IMG/VR virus record: IMGVR_UViG_3300021424_002547
Span: 35,686 to 99,685 of that record
From: a virus
Reading direction: 5' to 3' (one strand)
Length of the DNA: 64,000 nucleotides
Positions within the stretch are counted from its first letter, which is position 1. Each line of letters starts with the position of its first letter. The notes below the pieces were generated by a model, which saw nothing but the letters and a program-made list of their open reading frames with translations, was not told the DNA's origin and did no database searches. A program made the position numbers and the translations under genes. This document shows, in pieces, positions 32,466 to 42,115 of this stretch.

Positions 32466-34792
32466 TGGCAAAACAAACTATCAATCCGGGTGCTGCTCCT
32501 ATCGTATGGAGCACCGTGGATGAAGCATTCAGGGCTATCAATGATAACTTCACTGAACTTTATCTAACTGTATCAGGGGGTCCTGGTTCAGTGATCGATC
32601 TCACAGATCTAGGCACCAATCTCATACCTAGAGATACTGAATTCTATGATCTAGGATCTGCTGCCAAGCGATGGAAAGATCTATATCTCAGCGGATCTAG
32701 CCTTCATCTAGGCAGCGCGATACTGACCGCCACTGGTTCCTCGATCAATCTTCCTGCGGGATCGACCATAGGCGGCTCAGTCTTAGACAACGAATATTTT
32801 AGAGAAATCGCAGTAGCAGGTCAAAATAATATCGTAGCAGATGCTGGAGGTACAGATATACTAACTGTTGCATCCGGTACTGGTATCTCTTTAACTACCA
32901 ACGATACCACAGACACCTTGACCATCGCGAACAGCGGAGTAACCAGTTTAACTACCAGCAGCGGTCTAAGCATCAATACGTCTGCCGTTGGAGCAGTATC
33001 TATAACCAATACCGGTGTGACTGGGTTAACTGCAGGGGCAGGGATTTCTGTCAATCAATCTACAGGTCCTATTTCTATCAGCAATACCGGAGTATTGTCT
33101 GTGACCACATTTGGTGGATCAGGAATCACTATCAATAATCCATCCCCGGGTGTTTTCGAATTCGTGAATTCTTTGCCGAACGTCCAACAAGATACGTTTA
33201 GAAGCATCCTAGTGGCTGGTCAGGCCACAGTGCAGGCAGACAACGCAGCAGATAATTTAATTTTGCTTAATGGTACTGGCATCAATATTACCACTGATGC
33301 TGCCACCGATACCATTACGTTCACTAATACGGGTGTTACGACTCTAGCAGGATCCGGCGCCGGTATAAGTGTGAGTGCTGCTACGGGATCTGTGAACATA
33401 TCTAATACCGGAGTCACTAGCCTAGTAGCAGGCAGCGGAATAAGTGTAAGCACGGGTACGGGAGCAGTCACAGTCACAAATACTAGATTTGGATTCCAAA
33501 ATTTCGCTGTGGCTAGCAATCCTAATCCTATACAAGCAGACAACGACTCTGATACATTTACATTCGTGGCCGGCGAAGGAGTAGTCCTGATACCCAATCC
33601 AACCAACGACAGCCTAGAAATCAATGTGTCATTTATCAACGGCAATGTATTTGCACACGATTCCACATTGTTGATAGATGCTGCAGGATCACAGATCTTA
33701 GGAGATATCAATACTGCTCGATTAAGAACTTCCGAAACGCAGATAGCGCTGGGTTTCAGAGCAGGAGCAACATCTCAAGGCGCCAATTCGATCGCTATAG
33801 GAAATTCAGCAGGCTTCCTTAATCAACCAGCTAATTCGATCATCATCAATGCCAGCGGTTCTGTTCTCAACGGTTCAGCGGCTGGGTTCTATGTAGAACC
33901 TATAAGAGAAGACACAGGACCTCAGGTGTTATATTATGATCCCACAGGAACCAAAGAAATAACATGGGGACCGGTGCCCAGCGGCGGAGGAGGCGGAGGG
34001 GGTGGTGGTGGCGAAAATTTTGAATTTAATGTAGCCGGTGATGATTCTACCATGAGAACAATTTTCTCAGGAGAAACTCTGCGTTTTGCAGGCGCTGGCG
34101 GTATTACCACAACAACTGATGGTGAAGGTAGAGTCACCATTACAGGTCCAACATTAGCCACAGTAGCTACCAGCGGAAATTATTTAGATTTAAGCAATCG
34201 ACCATCATTAGCCACAGTAGCTACCAGCGGAAATTATTTAGATTTAAGCAATCAACCATCTATACCTGCTGCATATTCTGTAACCAGTATTGATGCCTTA
34301 TCAGATGTTGACACATCAACTACTCCTCCAACAAATGGTCAAAGCCTAGTTTGGAGTACGGCCAGCAGCAAATGGTTACCTAGCACTGTAACCGGCGGCG
34401 GCGGTAGTGCTTTACAATCAAGAACTTCAATTTCTGCTAGCACAATTAGTATTGCAGATGGAGCCTCAAGTGATATTACTTTGACTGCATTTAAATCATA
34501 TGCTTTGTTAAAAATTCAAACTTCTCATGCATCTTGGGTTAGATTATATGTTGATGGAGCATCTAGAACAGCAGACTCTAGCAGGGCCGAAGGGGTTGAT
34601 CCTAGTCCCGGAGCAGGCGTAATAGCAGAAGTGATTACTACCGGAGCACAAACAATTTTAATGAGCCCCGGCGTTATTGGTTTTAATAATGACGGCACGG
34701 GCGCTACGCAACTTTATGTTGCTGTAAAAAATAAAAGCGGATCTGCAAATGCAATTACTGTGACATGTACAGTCCTACAATTAGAGGCTTGA
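32465..34792 (+). CDS. Tail-fibre-like virion protein with Thr/Gly strand repeats
   Basis: A 775-residue protein. The first 40 residues carry a diverged form of the N-D-N-F-T-E-L-Y module. A long run of short repeats (N-T-G-V-T-x-L-x-A-G-x-G-I-S-V-x-x-x-T-G) follows, a pattern of beta-helical fibre shafts. A Gly-rich linker lies near 33983-34013, then two tandem A-T-S-G-N-Y-L-D-L-S-N units encoded by a 54-bp direct repeat, then a jelly-roll-like tip. Sequence after ~34020 is more AT-rich, which suggests an exchanged tip. Likely host-recognition role. Confidence 0.75.
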   Translation: MAKQTINPGAAPIVWSTVDEAFRAINDNFTELYLTVSGGPGSVIDLTDLGTNLIPRDTEFYDLGSAAKRWKDLYLSGSSLHLGSAILTATGSSINLPAGSTIGGSVLDNEYFREIAVAGQNNIVADAGGTDILTVASGTGISLTTNDTTDTLTIANSGVTSLTTSSGLSINTSAVGAVSITNTGVTGLTAGAGISVNQSTGPISISNTGVLSVTTFGGSGITINNPSPGVFEFVNSLPNVQQDTFRSILVAGQATVQADNAADNLILLNGTGINITTDAATDTITFTNTGVTTLAGSGAGISVSAATGSVNISNTGVTSLVAGSGISVSTGTGAVTVTNTRFGFQNFAVASNPNPIQADNDSDTFTFVAGEGVVLIPNPTNDSLEINVSFINGNVFAHDSTLLIDAAGSQILGDINTARLRTSETQIALGFRAGATSQGANSIAIGNSAGFLNQPANSIIINASGSVLNGSAAGFYVEPIREDTGPQVLYYDPTGTKEITWGPVPSGGGGGGGGGGENFEFNVAGDDSTMRTIFSGETLRFAGAGGITTTTDGEGRVTITGPTLATVATSGNYLDLSNRPSLATVATSGNYLDLSNQPSIPAAYSVTSIDALSDVDTSTTPPTNGQSLVWSTASSKWLPSTVTGGGGSALQSRTSISASTISIADGASSDITLTAFKSYALLKIQTSHASWVRLYVDGASRTADSSRAEGVDPSPGAGVIAEVITTGAQTILMSPGVIGFNNDGTGATQLYVAVKNKSGSANAITVTCTVLQLEA
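34154..34261 (+). repeat. Two-copy 54-bp tandem repeat in the fibre gene
   Basis: Copies at 34154-34207 and 34208-34261 differ at two positions, one of which changes R-P to Q-P. The high DNA identity shows a recent in-frame duplication of an 18-residue fibre unit. Confidence 0.85.
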
Positions 34793-34793
34793 T

Positions 34794-37769
34794 ATGGCAT
34801 TACTTGAGTACATTAGACGCAGGAAATTTATTGTAACTGTTCGAGATCGTAGTGATCTCAATACAGTTTACAGTGAACTTGAAACTGATGGTAAAACTCC
34901 ACAGGGTCTAGACCTATTAAGGCCTATAGACTGTATTGATCGCAGACCTACTAGCAGAAACACAGTGTATCTAATGACAGATTGGGAAGCAGCCGCATTA
35001 CGTCAAGATCCTAGAATAATTTCTGTAGAGTTAGAACCTGCCGAACTGGGTATTTCAGCTGGTATTAATTCAACTACACAAACCAGCAGTGATTGGAATA
35101 AGTCTAATACTACTTCTAGCACAAATAAAAATTGGGGCTTGCTTCGCTGTGTCGAAGGTGAACAGCGAGTAGGGTGGGGTGGTACGGGCCGTCAAGGCAA
35201 TGGTGTTGGTACTGCGGCACAGACAGGCACTATTACCCTTACACAGACAGGCCGGAATGTCGATGTAGTAGTCTGTGACGAAAACGGTTTGGTATGGAAT
35301 CATCCTGAATTTGCAGTAAATGCTGATGGCACTGGAGGCACTAGAACTATTCAATACAATTGGTATCAGCATAATCCCGCAGTTAAAGGCACTGCTGCAG
35401 GCTCATACTCATACGGTGTTGGCGCCCATAGCACTCATGTTGCTGGTACGGTGGCTGGTAACACACAAGGTTGGGCGAGAGACTCTAATATCTATAATTT
35501 GTATTATCTAGCAGGAGACGACCTTGATTATACTTTTCCCTACGTTTATGATTATATTAGACAATTTCATGCGACTAAGCCAGTAAATGTAAACACTGGA
35601 AGAAGAAATCCTACTATAGTTAACAATAGTTGGGGCATGAGTATATTTCCTCCTTCGTGGAGTCTTAGTGATATAACTGCGGTAACATATCGTGGCATTA
35701 GGTATACGCCAGCTGCCACTCCAACAACTTTTCTAGGTACTAGTGGTGTTTGTAATGCTAATTCCAAGTTAGCAGACTTATTAAATCTAGAGGCAGGCGG
35801 CAATAGAATTACAACCACTGGTCCTTCACCAGCAGGTGCCGGTAATATTACCAGTAGGCCTGGAACTTGGAGCCAAGAGGGCGGCCAAGCCTATATCACA
35901 GAGACAACTGCACCAGCAGCTACCTATGCTGTAGTTGTACAAGGTCCTTGCACTGTGACACTGTTTTCTAATGTAGCATCAGGTGGGATAGCTGGAGTAA
36001 CTACATTATCTATTGGTATCACTGCGGCCACAAGTGTTGGGGTCATAATCGCTTCCTATAATCAAGGACCAACCAGTTCCGGTGAAGGCGGCAACGTTGA
36101 ATTAACAATAAATGAAGTGCTCAACTTACCACTGAACGAGGCATATACGCTGACATTCACCACAGCTTTAACATATCAAGAAGTTGCTAGTCCATTGACA
36201 GCCTTTGCTATGAGTGTGACTGTCAGTGTGGCTACTGGTGCTGAATCGGCCTCTGTAGCCGGTATCGCAAGTAGTCTGCTAGGCGCCGCAGCACTTACCG
36301 CATCAACCACGCCATCAGTTGGCAGTAACGATGACGGATATTGGACTTTAAATTTACCATTTGGTATAAATTTTTTAGGCAATACGTATAATACAATCTA
36401 CGTAGGCACAAACACATATGTCACCTTTGGTGCGGGTTCTACACAATATTTAAATGTAAGCCCAACAACTCCTAATTTGCCTAAGATAATGTGGTGTGCA
36501 AAAGATAATTCTGTTCAAAGAATTTACTATGGTGTAGAAGGTGCAGAGGTCGGAACATTTACTGTGATTAACTCCGGATCAGGCGCATACGTTATCAATG
36601 GGTCAAGTAACCCCACACTAACTCTCAAACGAGGTAGTACATATACGTTCAATATTAGTGCCGGTGGGCATCCTTTTTGGATCAAAACAGTTTCAAGCCT
36701 TGGTACTAGTAATGCCTATAATTCTGGCGTTACCAATAACGGCACACAATCTGGCACCATAACATTCACTGTGCCAAATGATGCTCCGGCAACTTTATAC
36801 TATAATTGTCAATTCCACATTTCGATGAAAGGAACAATTGATGTCGTTTCCAGCACACAAACCTATAGAGTAAGAATTGAAGGTAATGCCTCTACCGGTG
36901 GCACATTAGGTAGTCCTGGTATGGTCTGTGAGTATGTTTTCTATGAAAATACTCCTGCTCAGATAGATCTACAAGTAGGAGTAAACAATGCCAAACAGAA
37001 CAGCAGTGGATTTTCCACTGCCCAACTAAATGCATGGGGATTTATTTCTGGACAAAGAATACCTGCTAGAGTCGCTGCACTAGATGCAGATATCGAAGAT
37101 GCCATAGATGAAGGAATAGTAAATGTTGGCGCTGCCGGTAACGGTCGTTGGAAACATAGTATACCTGGTGATGCAGACTGGAACAATACCTTTGAAATGG
37201 GAATAAGATATCCTGCTAGTGTCTCGACACCCTATTACTATATGCAGGGCTCAAGTCCAACTGCTAATGACAGCACCAGTGGTGGCACTTATGATCTACC
37301 AAATATCTGCGTAGGAGCAGTAGATAGCATACAGATTGATCAAAAAGTTATTTTTAGCGACTGTGGCAGCGGTGTCGACCTTTGGGCCCCAGGTACCGCT
37401 ATAGTAAGTGCATATACAAGCGGTATTGCCGATCCTAGAAACGCCAGTTATTATGTATACAAAATCGATGGAACCAGCATGGCTTCTCCACAAGTTTGCG
37501 GAGTTTTAGCCTGTGCTTTAGAAGTATATCCACGCATGACTCAAGAAGAGGCCAAAGCGTATATTTTATTCTATACAAAATTATCTCAATTAACTGCGAC
37601 AAATGGCGGTCCAACAGATGCACAAGACTTGCAGGGTGCGCCAAATAAGTTTTTGTTTTACTATAAAGAAAGACAGACAACCGGAAATATATTTCCTAAA
37701 ATTAATTTCAAGACTAGACCAACTAGCGGCGCGGTGTGGCCTAGACCTAGAATTCGAAGAACAATTTAA
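34794..37769 (+). CDS. Virion-type subtilase (S8) with large insertion containing a cupredoxin-like domain
   Basis: A 991-residue protein with the subtilase residues D162 (V-V-C-D-E-N-G), H212 (A-H-S-T-H-V-A-G-T), oxyanion N277 (V-N-N-S-W-G) and S895 (D-G-T-S-M-A-S-P). About 600 residues separate the Asn from the Ser; in ordinary subtilases this is ~70-100. The insertion includes an F-G-I-N-F-L-G-N-T-Y-N-T-I-Y-V-G-T-N sandwich and a blue-copper-like unit with H626, C672, H675 and M678. There is no signal peptide. Located among virion genes with a 1-nt gap to the fibre gene, so probably a structural, perhaps self-processing or receptor-cleaving, protease. Confidence 0.8.
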   Translation: MALLEYIRRRKFIVTVRDRSDLNTVYSELETDGKTPQGLDLLRPIDCIDRRPTSRNTVYLMTDWEAAALRQDPRIISVELEPAELGISAGINSTTQTSSDWNKSNTTSSTNKNWGLLRCVEGEQRVGWGGTGRQGNGVGTAAQTGTITLTQTGRNVDVVVCDENGLVWNHPEFAVNADGTGGTRTIQYNWYQHNPAVKGTAAGSYSYGVGAHSTHVAGTVAGNTQGWARDSNIYNLYYLAGDDLDYTFPYVYDYIRQFHATKPVNVNTGRRNPTIVNNSWGMSIFPPSWSLSDITAVTYRGIRYTPAATPTTFLGTSGVCNANSKLADLLNLEAGGNRITTTGPSPAGAGNITSRPGTWSQEGGQAYITETTAPAATYAVVVQGPCTVTLFSNVASGGIAGVTTLSIGITAATSVGVIIASYNQGPTSSGEGGNVELTINEVLNLPLNEAYTLTFTTALTYQEVASPLTAFAMSVTVSVATGAESASVAGIASSLLGAAALTASTTPSVGSNDDGYWTLNLPFGINFLGNTYNTIYVGTNTYVTFGAGSTQYLNVSPTTPNLPKIMWCAKDNSVQRIYYGVEGAEVGTFTVINSGSGAYVINGSSNPTLTLKRGSTYTFNISAGGHPFWIKTVSSLGTSNAYNSGVTNNGTQSGTITFTVPNDAPATLYYNCQFHISMKGTIDVVSSTQTYRVRIEGNASTGGTLGSPGMVCEYVFYENTPAQIDLQVGVNNAKQNSSGFSTAQLNAWGFISGQRIPARVAALDADIEDAIDEGIVNVGAAGNGRWKHSIPGDADWNNTFEMGIRYPASVSTPYYYMQGSSPTANDSTSGGTYDLPNICVGAVDSIQIDQKVIFSDCGSGVDLWAPGTAIVSAYTSGIADPRNASYYVYKIDGTSMASPQVCGVLACALEVYPRMTQEEAKAYILFYTKLSQLTATNGGPTDAQDLQGAPNKFLFYYKERQTTGNIFPKINFKTRPTSGAVWPRPRIRRTI

Positions 37770-37780
37770 CGGAGCGCGAT

Positions 37781-38122
37781 ATGGCGAAACAAACGATTAA
37801 TGTTGGAACAACCGCAAATGACCGAAAAGGTGACAGCCTTAGAGCTGCTTTCCAAAAAGTAAATGCTAATTTTACAGAATTATACATTACATTAGGTTTG
37901 GATAGCGGAGGGCTTAATTTAGGGACTATTGAATTTATCGGCAGCACTATAAGCACAACAGACAGTAGCAGTATTACATTAAATCAAAAAACTATTTTGA
38001 CTAGTCAACTAGATGTGGGGATGGAGGTCTTTGCTAAAAATCTTAGGCGTGTGTCAAGCACCGCTGGATTGAAACAGGTTTATTTTGATCCCACCACAGG
38101 TGAATTTGTAGTATTAGATTAA
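37781..38122 (+). CDS. Small virion protein with N-terminal docking-type module
   Basis: A 113-residue protein whose first 42 residues (Q-T-I-N-V-G-T-T-A-N-D-R-K-G-D-S-L-R...) are the cleanest copy of the module found at the start of the giant virion protein. The remainder is a short beta-rich part ending T-T-G-E-F-V-V-L-D. The leader GGAGCGCGATATGGC is repeated before the next gene. Probably a minor baseplate or fibre-attachment protein. Confidence 0.62.
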   Translation: MAKQTINVGTTANDRKGDSLRAAFQKVNANFTELYITLGLDSGGLNLGTIEFIGSTISTTDSSSITLNQKTILTSQLDVGMEVFAKNLRRVSSTAGLKQVYFDPTTGEFVVLD

Positions 38123-38130
38123 GGTAAATA
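38123..38130 (+). promoter_or_regulatory. Late-type promoter GGTAAATA
   Basis: It ends 18 nt before the ATG at 38149, with an A/G-rich ribosome-binding stretch between. Confidence 0.5.
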
Positions 38131-38148
38131 TTTAAGAGAGAGCGCGAT

Positions 38149-39033
38149 ATGGCCATACAAACATTTATCATTACTTCCGTACCAAATCCCGAAGGTGCCG
38201 GAGCTATATATCAGGTTGACGGTCAAAACAAGCCTGTGCTTAATTTGGTTCGTGGTGGAGTATACACATTTATTCAAAGTGCAGCATCCAACACCAATCA
38301 TCCAATTGCGTTTAAAGATGATACCGGCGCTGCCTATACTGTAGGAGTGGTCAGTACAGGGGTTCCTGGTCAGACAGGTGCACAAACTGTGTTTACTGTT
38401 GCAGCCAACGCTCCTGCCAGTTTAAGATACTACTGTGTCACGCACGGCAACAACATGGGTAATACCATAGTTGTCACTGGCAATGTATCAGGTATTCAAA
38501 CTATTAATATCGGAAATATAGTCAACGACGGCTTAGGCGATGACCTACGCACCGCATTCCAAAAGGTAAATGCTAATTTCACTGAATTAAATGCTAGTTT
38601 AACTGTTACCGCTAAAAACATAGGTATTTCTGGAGAGGGTATCTTCGCACAAAAGATAGGAACCGAATTACAATTTAAAAATATCGTAGGCGGTACGAAA
38701 ATCACTCTGGATGCATTTGACAATCGTATCGTAATCAATAATACACAGACAGATTCCTTTGAAAACATAACCACCCAGTCCGGAACCATCGCAGCCAGCA
38801 ATCATACCAACATAACTATACAAGGTGGCAACGATGTGGCTGTTACAGCATCGGGCAGCATAATAACAGTCGATACTCTGCTAGACCTTAATCAAATTTT
38901 GACAGTATACGATTTTGGACCTATCAATCCGCCATATACTAGTGTAGTGCAATTTTTGTCATCGGCGACTAATATCGATTTTGGAACCATAACGACACCC
39001 TCTGGATTAGAAATTGATCTAGGGCCTATCTAA
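38149..39033 (+). CDS. Virion protein: cupredoxin-like domain plus docking-type module
   Basis: A 294-residue protein. Residues 1-112 resemble a type-1 copper fold with all four ligand types in order: H51 (T-N-H-P-I), C96, H99 and M103 (Y-Y-C-V-T-H-G-N-N-M-G). Residues ~118-155 hold the module Q-T-I-N-I-G-N-I-V-N-D-G-L-G-D-D-L-R...N-F-T-E-L. The rest is a beta-rich domain. The spacing C-x2-H-x3-M is one residue shorter than in plastocyanin, so copper binding is not certain. It may be a receptor-binding or surface-adhesion domain. Confidence 0.68.
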   Translation: MAIQTFIITSVPNPEGAGAIYQVDGQNKPVLNLVRGGVYTFIQSAASNTNHPIAFKDDTGAAYTVGVVSTGVPGQTGAQTVFTVAANAPASLRYYCVTHGNNMGNTIVVTGNVSGIQTINIGNIVNDGLGDDLRTAFQKVNANFTELNASLTVTAKNIGISGEGIFAQKIGTELQFKNIVGGTKITLDAFDNRIVINNTQTDSFENITTQSGTIAASNHTNITIQGGNDVAVTASGSIITVDTLLDLNQILTVYDFGPINPPYTSVVQFLSSATNIDFGTITTPSGLEIDLGPI

Positions 39034-39043
39034 GGAGACAGTC

Positions 39044-41533
39044 GTGGCAGTTACGTGGATTACTCCGGCAGGCGACCTAGGCACAGTCACTGAGCGACAG
39101 ATCTTAAACATCATTATACAGGCTACATCCGAAGAAGGATCGATTAGTTACTCTTTAATAGCAGGTAATTTACCTAGAGGACTTAGATTAGAATCGAGCA
39201 CCGGAACGATAAAAGGCAGCGCCACAGAAGTCCGACGATTCACTACCAGCAGATTCGTCATTAGAGCCAACGATGGTGCAGATATAGAAGACCGAACCTT
39301 TAGCATAAGTGTAGATGGATCCGACGTACCTCGATGGCTGACTGAACAGGGATTTCTAAAGGTTGGTAACGGAGATAATTATTTCGTTCTCGATAATGAG
39401 CAGGTAAATTTTGCCTTGTCGGCATTGGACTCGGATCTAATAGCAGGTGATACACTAGAGTATTATCTAATTCCCAACGGTGGAGATCTTCCCCCTGGAC
39501 TTTCTTTGAGTCGCGATGGCATGATATCTGGCTTCACTGATCCTATATTCGCTCTAGAAAATGTTACCGATCCTACCGGTGCGTTTGATACCAACGGATA
39601 CGATGTAACTTACTATGACAAACCAGAGGCTAGATCTAATGGTTTTGATACCTATCTCTACGACAATGTCACTTTCGATTACACAGAACCTAGCAGAGGT
39701 CCTAGACGCCTTAGTAGATTTTATACTTTCATCGTAGCAGTATCTGACGGAGTCAACGAAGTCCGTAGAGTGTTCCGTATCTGGGTGGTCACTGAAGAAT
39801 TCCTACAAGCAGATAACGGTATCATGCAGGTCGATACCAATCTATTCCGATCCGACAATACTGGCGATCGAGTACCCATATGGATCACTGACAGTTACCT
39901 AGGAAAGTATCGAGCAGACAATTACGTGACCGTGTTTATAGATGTCTATGATCCTCCTAGCCTTTCTGGGGTAATAACTTACTTTCTGCTGTCTACTAAT
40001 CCCGATGACGGATCTCCCAGCATTTTGCCTCCCGGATTACAGTTAGACACTATAACTGGAGAACTTGCAGGTCGAGTTCCATATCAAAACGCGGTAACTA
40101 AAACTTATAAATTTACCATGCAGGCCATAGACTTCCCTGCATCCTTGGCCACAACTACCTATACCTTTGTAGGCAATTGGAATTCCACCAGAGAATATTT
40201 TCCCGACGAAGCAGTGACTTATCTAGGTTTTATTTTTATCGCCTTGGAAAAAAATAGAAATGTCATTCCCGTAGAAGGAGTCACATGGAATCAAGCCGTG
40301 GCCACTGCGGAAAAAACTTTTACCATAGATATCATCGGAGAAATAGAAAGTGCTATATCATGGATTTCAGATTCGGATCGTGGATCGATTAGGCCTAATC
40401 AGCCCAGCACACTGTTCGTAGAAGCACGTAGTTTATACTATGGCGGCAAAGTAGTCTATGAGTTAACTGCGGGAACGTTGCCTCCGGGATTGATACTATT
40501 AAGCACCGGAATCATACAAGGAAAAGTAAAACAGTTCGCAGATGATCAAGGTCCGGGCATCATAAGATTTTATGAAAGAGTTGACAGCATAAATCTGTTA
40601 GAAGACAGCTCGAGTCTATCTAGAGATTACACATCGGCATCTTTTGATAGTGGATCTACTACATTTGATCGCAAATTCACCTTTTCGATCAAGGCCAGAG
40701 ACACTGCCAATTTCGCAGAAAACATCAAAAATTTCTCGGTATTCGTAGATACCCAAGTAGAAAAATCTTTCGCTAATCTTTATTTCAAGGCATTCCAGAA
40801 CAAAGAAAAAAGATTAGCATGGTACGATTTTATCACCAACAGCGATATTTTTAGAAGCGAGGAAATATATCGATACGGTGATCCTAACTTTGGAATACAA
40901 TCTGAATTACGTATATTGATCTACGCTGGAATAGAAAGCCTAGACGCTGTGAAATACGTACAGGCCATGAGTCGAAACCATTATCGGAAGCAGATACATT
41001 TTGGAAATCTTAAATTTGCCGTGGCCAAAGATCTCGTGACCCAAGAAACTATCTACGAAGTAGTTTACGTAGACATAGTAGATGATTTAGAGAAAGATGG
41101 AAAAAGCATCGGTCAGGTCGTTCATTTACCAGACAATATTAACAGCAGAGTATTAGTCAGTTATGATGCTATAAAAATAGACAGCGATATTCCATTAGTC
41201 AGCGATAGAGACCATCAACGTGTGTTTCCAAACAGTATCAAAAACATGCGACGTCGTATCAAGGCTCTAGGAGAGCGTGATCGCACTTTCTTACCTCTCT
41301 GGATGAGATCTATCCAGAGCGACAACTTTGTAGAAACTGGTTACGTGAAATCTTTGATACTGTGCTATCTCAGACCGGGATTCAGTGAATCTGTGATTTC
41401 AAGGATAAAATCTGTTAATTACGATTTCAAAAGCATAGATTTTACCGTGGATCGATATGTGATAGATATTTTAGACGGGCAGATAGAGGATAAATATCTT
41501 GCATTTCCGCAACGTGGAGAAAAATTACCGTGA
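39044..41533 (+). CDS. Large virion protein with Ig-like (He_PIG-type) repeats
   Basis: An 829-residue protein starting at GTG after AAGGAG. At least four units share the putative-Ig pattern Y-x-L-x-x-G-x-L-P-x-G-L-x-L-x-x-x-x-G-x-I-x-G (about residues 35-60, 140-165, 310-350 and 470-490). Such folds are common in phage tail and baseplate surface proteins. The C-terminal 250 residues are a different, basic alpha/beta domain ending in a D-R-Y-V-I-D-I-L-D-G segment. It overlaps the next gene by 4 nt (GTGA). Confidence 0.7.
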   Translation: MAVTWITPAGDLGTVTERQILNIIIQATSEEGSISYSLIAGNLPRGLRLESSTGTIKGSATEVRRFTTSRFVIRANDGADIEDRTFSISVDGSDVPRWLTEQGFLKVGNGDNYFVLDNEQVNFALSALDSDLIAGDTLEYYLIPNGGDLPPGLSLSRDGMISGFTDPIFALENVTDPTGAFDTNGYDVTYYDKPEARSNGFDTYLYDNVTFDYTEPSRGPRRLSRFYTFIVAVSDGVNEVRRVFRIWVVTEEFLQADNGIMQVDTNLFRSDNTGDRVPIWITDSYLGKYRADNYVTVFIDVYDPPSLSGVITYFLLSTNPDDGSPSILPPGLQLDTITGELAGRVPYQNAVTKTYKFTMQAIDFPASLATTTYTFVGNWNSTREYFPDEAVTYLGFIFIALEKNRNVIPVEGVTWNQAVATAEKTFTIDIIGEIESAISWISDSDRGSIRPNQPSTLFVEARSLYYGGKVVYELTAGTLPPGLILLSTGIIQGKVKQFADDQGPGIIRFYERVDSINLLEDSSSLSRDYTSASFDSGSTTFDRKFTFSIKARDTANFAENIKNFSVFVDTQVEKSFANLYFKAFQNKEKRLAWYDFITNSDIFRSEEIYRYGDPNFGIQSELRILIYAGIESLDAVKYVQAMSRNHYRKQIHFGNLKFAVAKDLVTQETIYEVVYVDIVDDLEKDGKSIGQVVHLPDNINSRVLVSYDAIKIDSDIPLVSDRDHQRVFPNSIKNMRRRIKALGERDRTFLPLWMRSIQSDNFVETGYVKSLILCYLRPGFSESVISRIKSVNYDFKSIDFTVDRYVIDILDGQIEDKYLAFPQRGEKLP

Positions 41534-42114
41534 GCAACATCAATTATTTGAGCATAAATGAAAACTTTCCTGTGGCAGGAGAAGACAACGACACGCAGGT
41601 TTTCCGTGACAATTTTGACACGATTAAAACCAGTCTGCAAATAGCCAAAGACGAAATCACAGATCTAGAAGATAACGCAGCTAGATTAGACATAGATAAT
41701 GATTTCAATAGAACTCTCATAACTCGTGCGGTCATGCAGGACAACTACGAAAAAAGATTCGACGGAGGAACTGTTATTACTCCGTTGGTTGTGGATTTCG
41801 AGAATGGGTCGTATCAGATTTTTCGTTTTGGTGCAGATACTGTGATTGAGTTCCTTAACTTTCCGGACAGCAATACGTTACCTCCGAGCGTAGGTAAACT
41901 TACTTTAGAATTATACGGGGATGGCACGACACGAACTTTGACATTTAGTACCAGCGGTGGTACAGTATTGAAAAAGAATACCACATTTCCTGCACCTTTC
42001 ACCGTGACTAGCCAAGAATTGGCTGCAGGTGGCGGTAATCCAATTATCATAGAAGTGTGGCGACATAAATCGGATAGGATTTTCCTTAACTATCTAGGAC
42101 AGTTCTCGTCATAA
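41530..42114 (+). CDS. Conserved phage structural protein
   Basis: A 194-residue protein, GTG start overlapping the previous stop. N-terminal L-S-I-N-E-N-F-P-V-A-G-E-D-N-D-T-Q-V-F-R then D-N-F-D-T-I-K is a diverged relative of the docking-type module. The C-terminal half (R-F-G-A-D-T-V-I-E-F-L-N-F, later H-K-S-D-R-I-F-L-N-Y-L-G) is a beta sandwich. This type is a recurrent structural protein in marine T4-like phages. Confidence 0.62.
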   Translation: MSNINYLSINENFPVAGEDNDTQVFRDNFDTIKTSLQIAKDEITDLEDNAARLDIDNDFNRTLITRAVMQDNYEKRFDGGTVITPLVVDFENGSYQIFRFGADTVIEFLNFPDSNTLPPSVGKLTLELYGDGTTRTLTFSTSGGTVLKKNTTFPAPFTVTSQELAAGGGNPIIIEVWRHKSDRIFLNYLGQFSS

Positions 42115-42115
42115 A

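Noticed and set aside
33220-33711. Open frame antisense to the fibre gene
   Set aside because: Composition simply mirrors the repetitive Thr/Gly coding of the plus strand; no start signals.
33983-34013. Poly-glycine/GGN run as a frameshift or slippage site
   Set aside because: The frame continues without change on both sides; it reads simply as a flexible linker.
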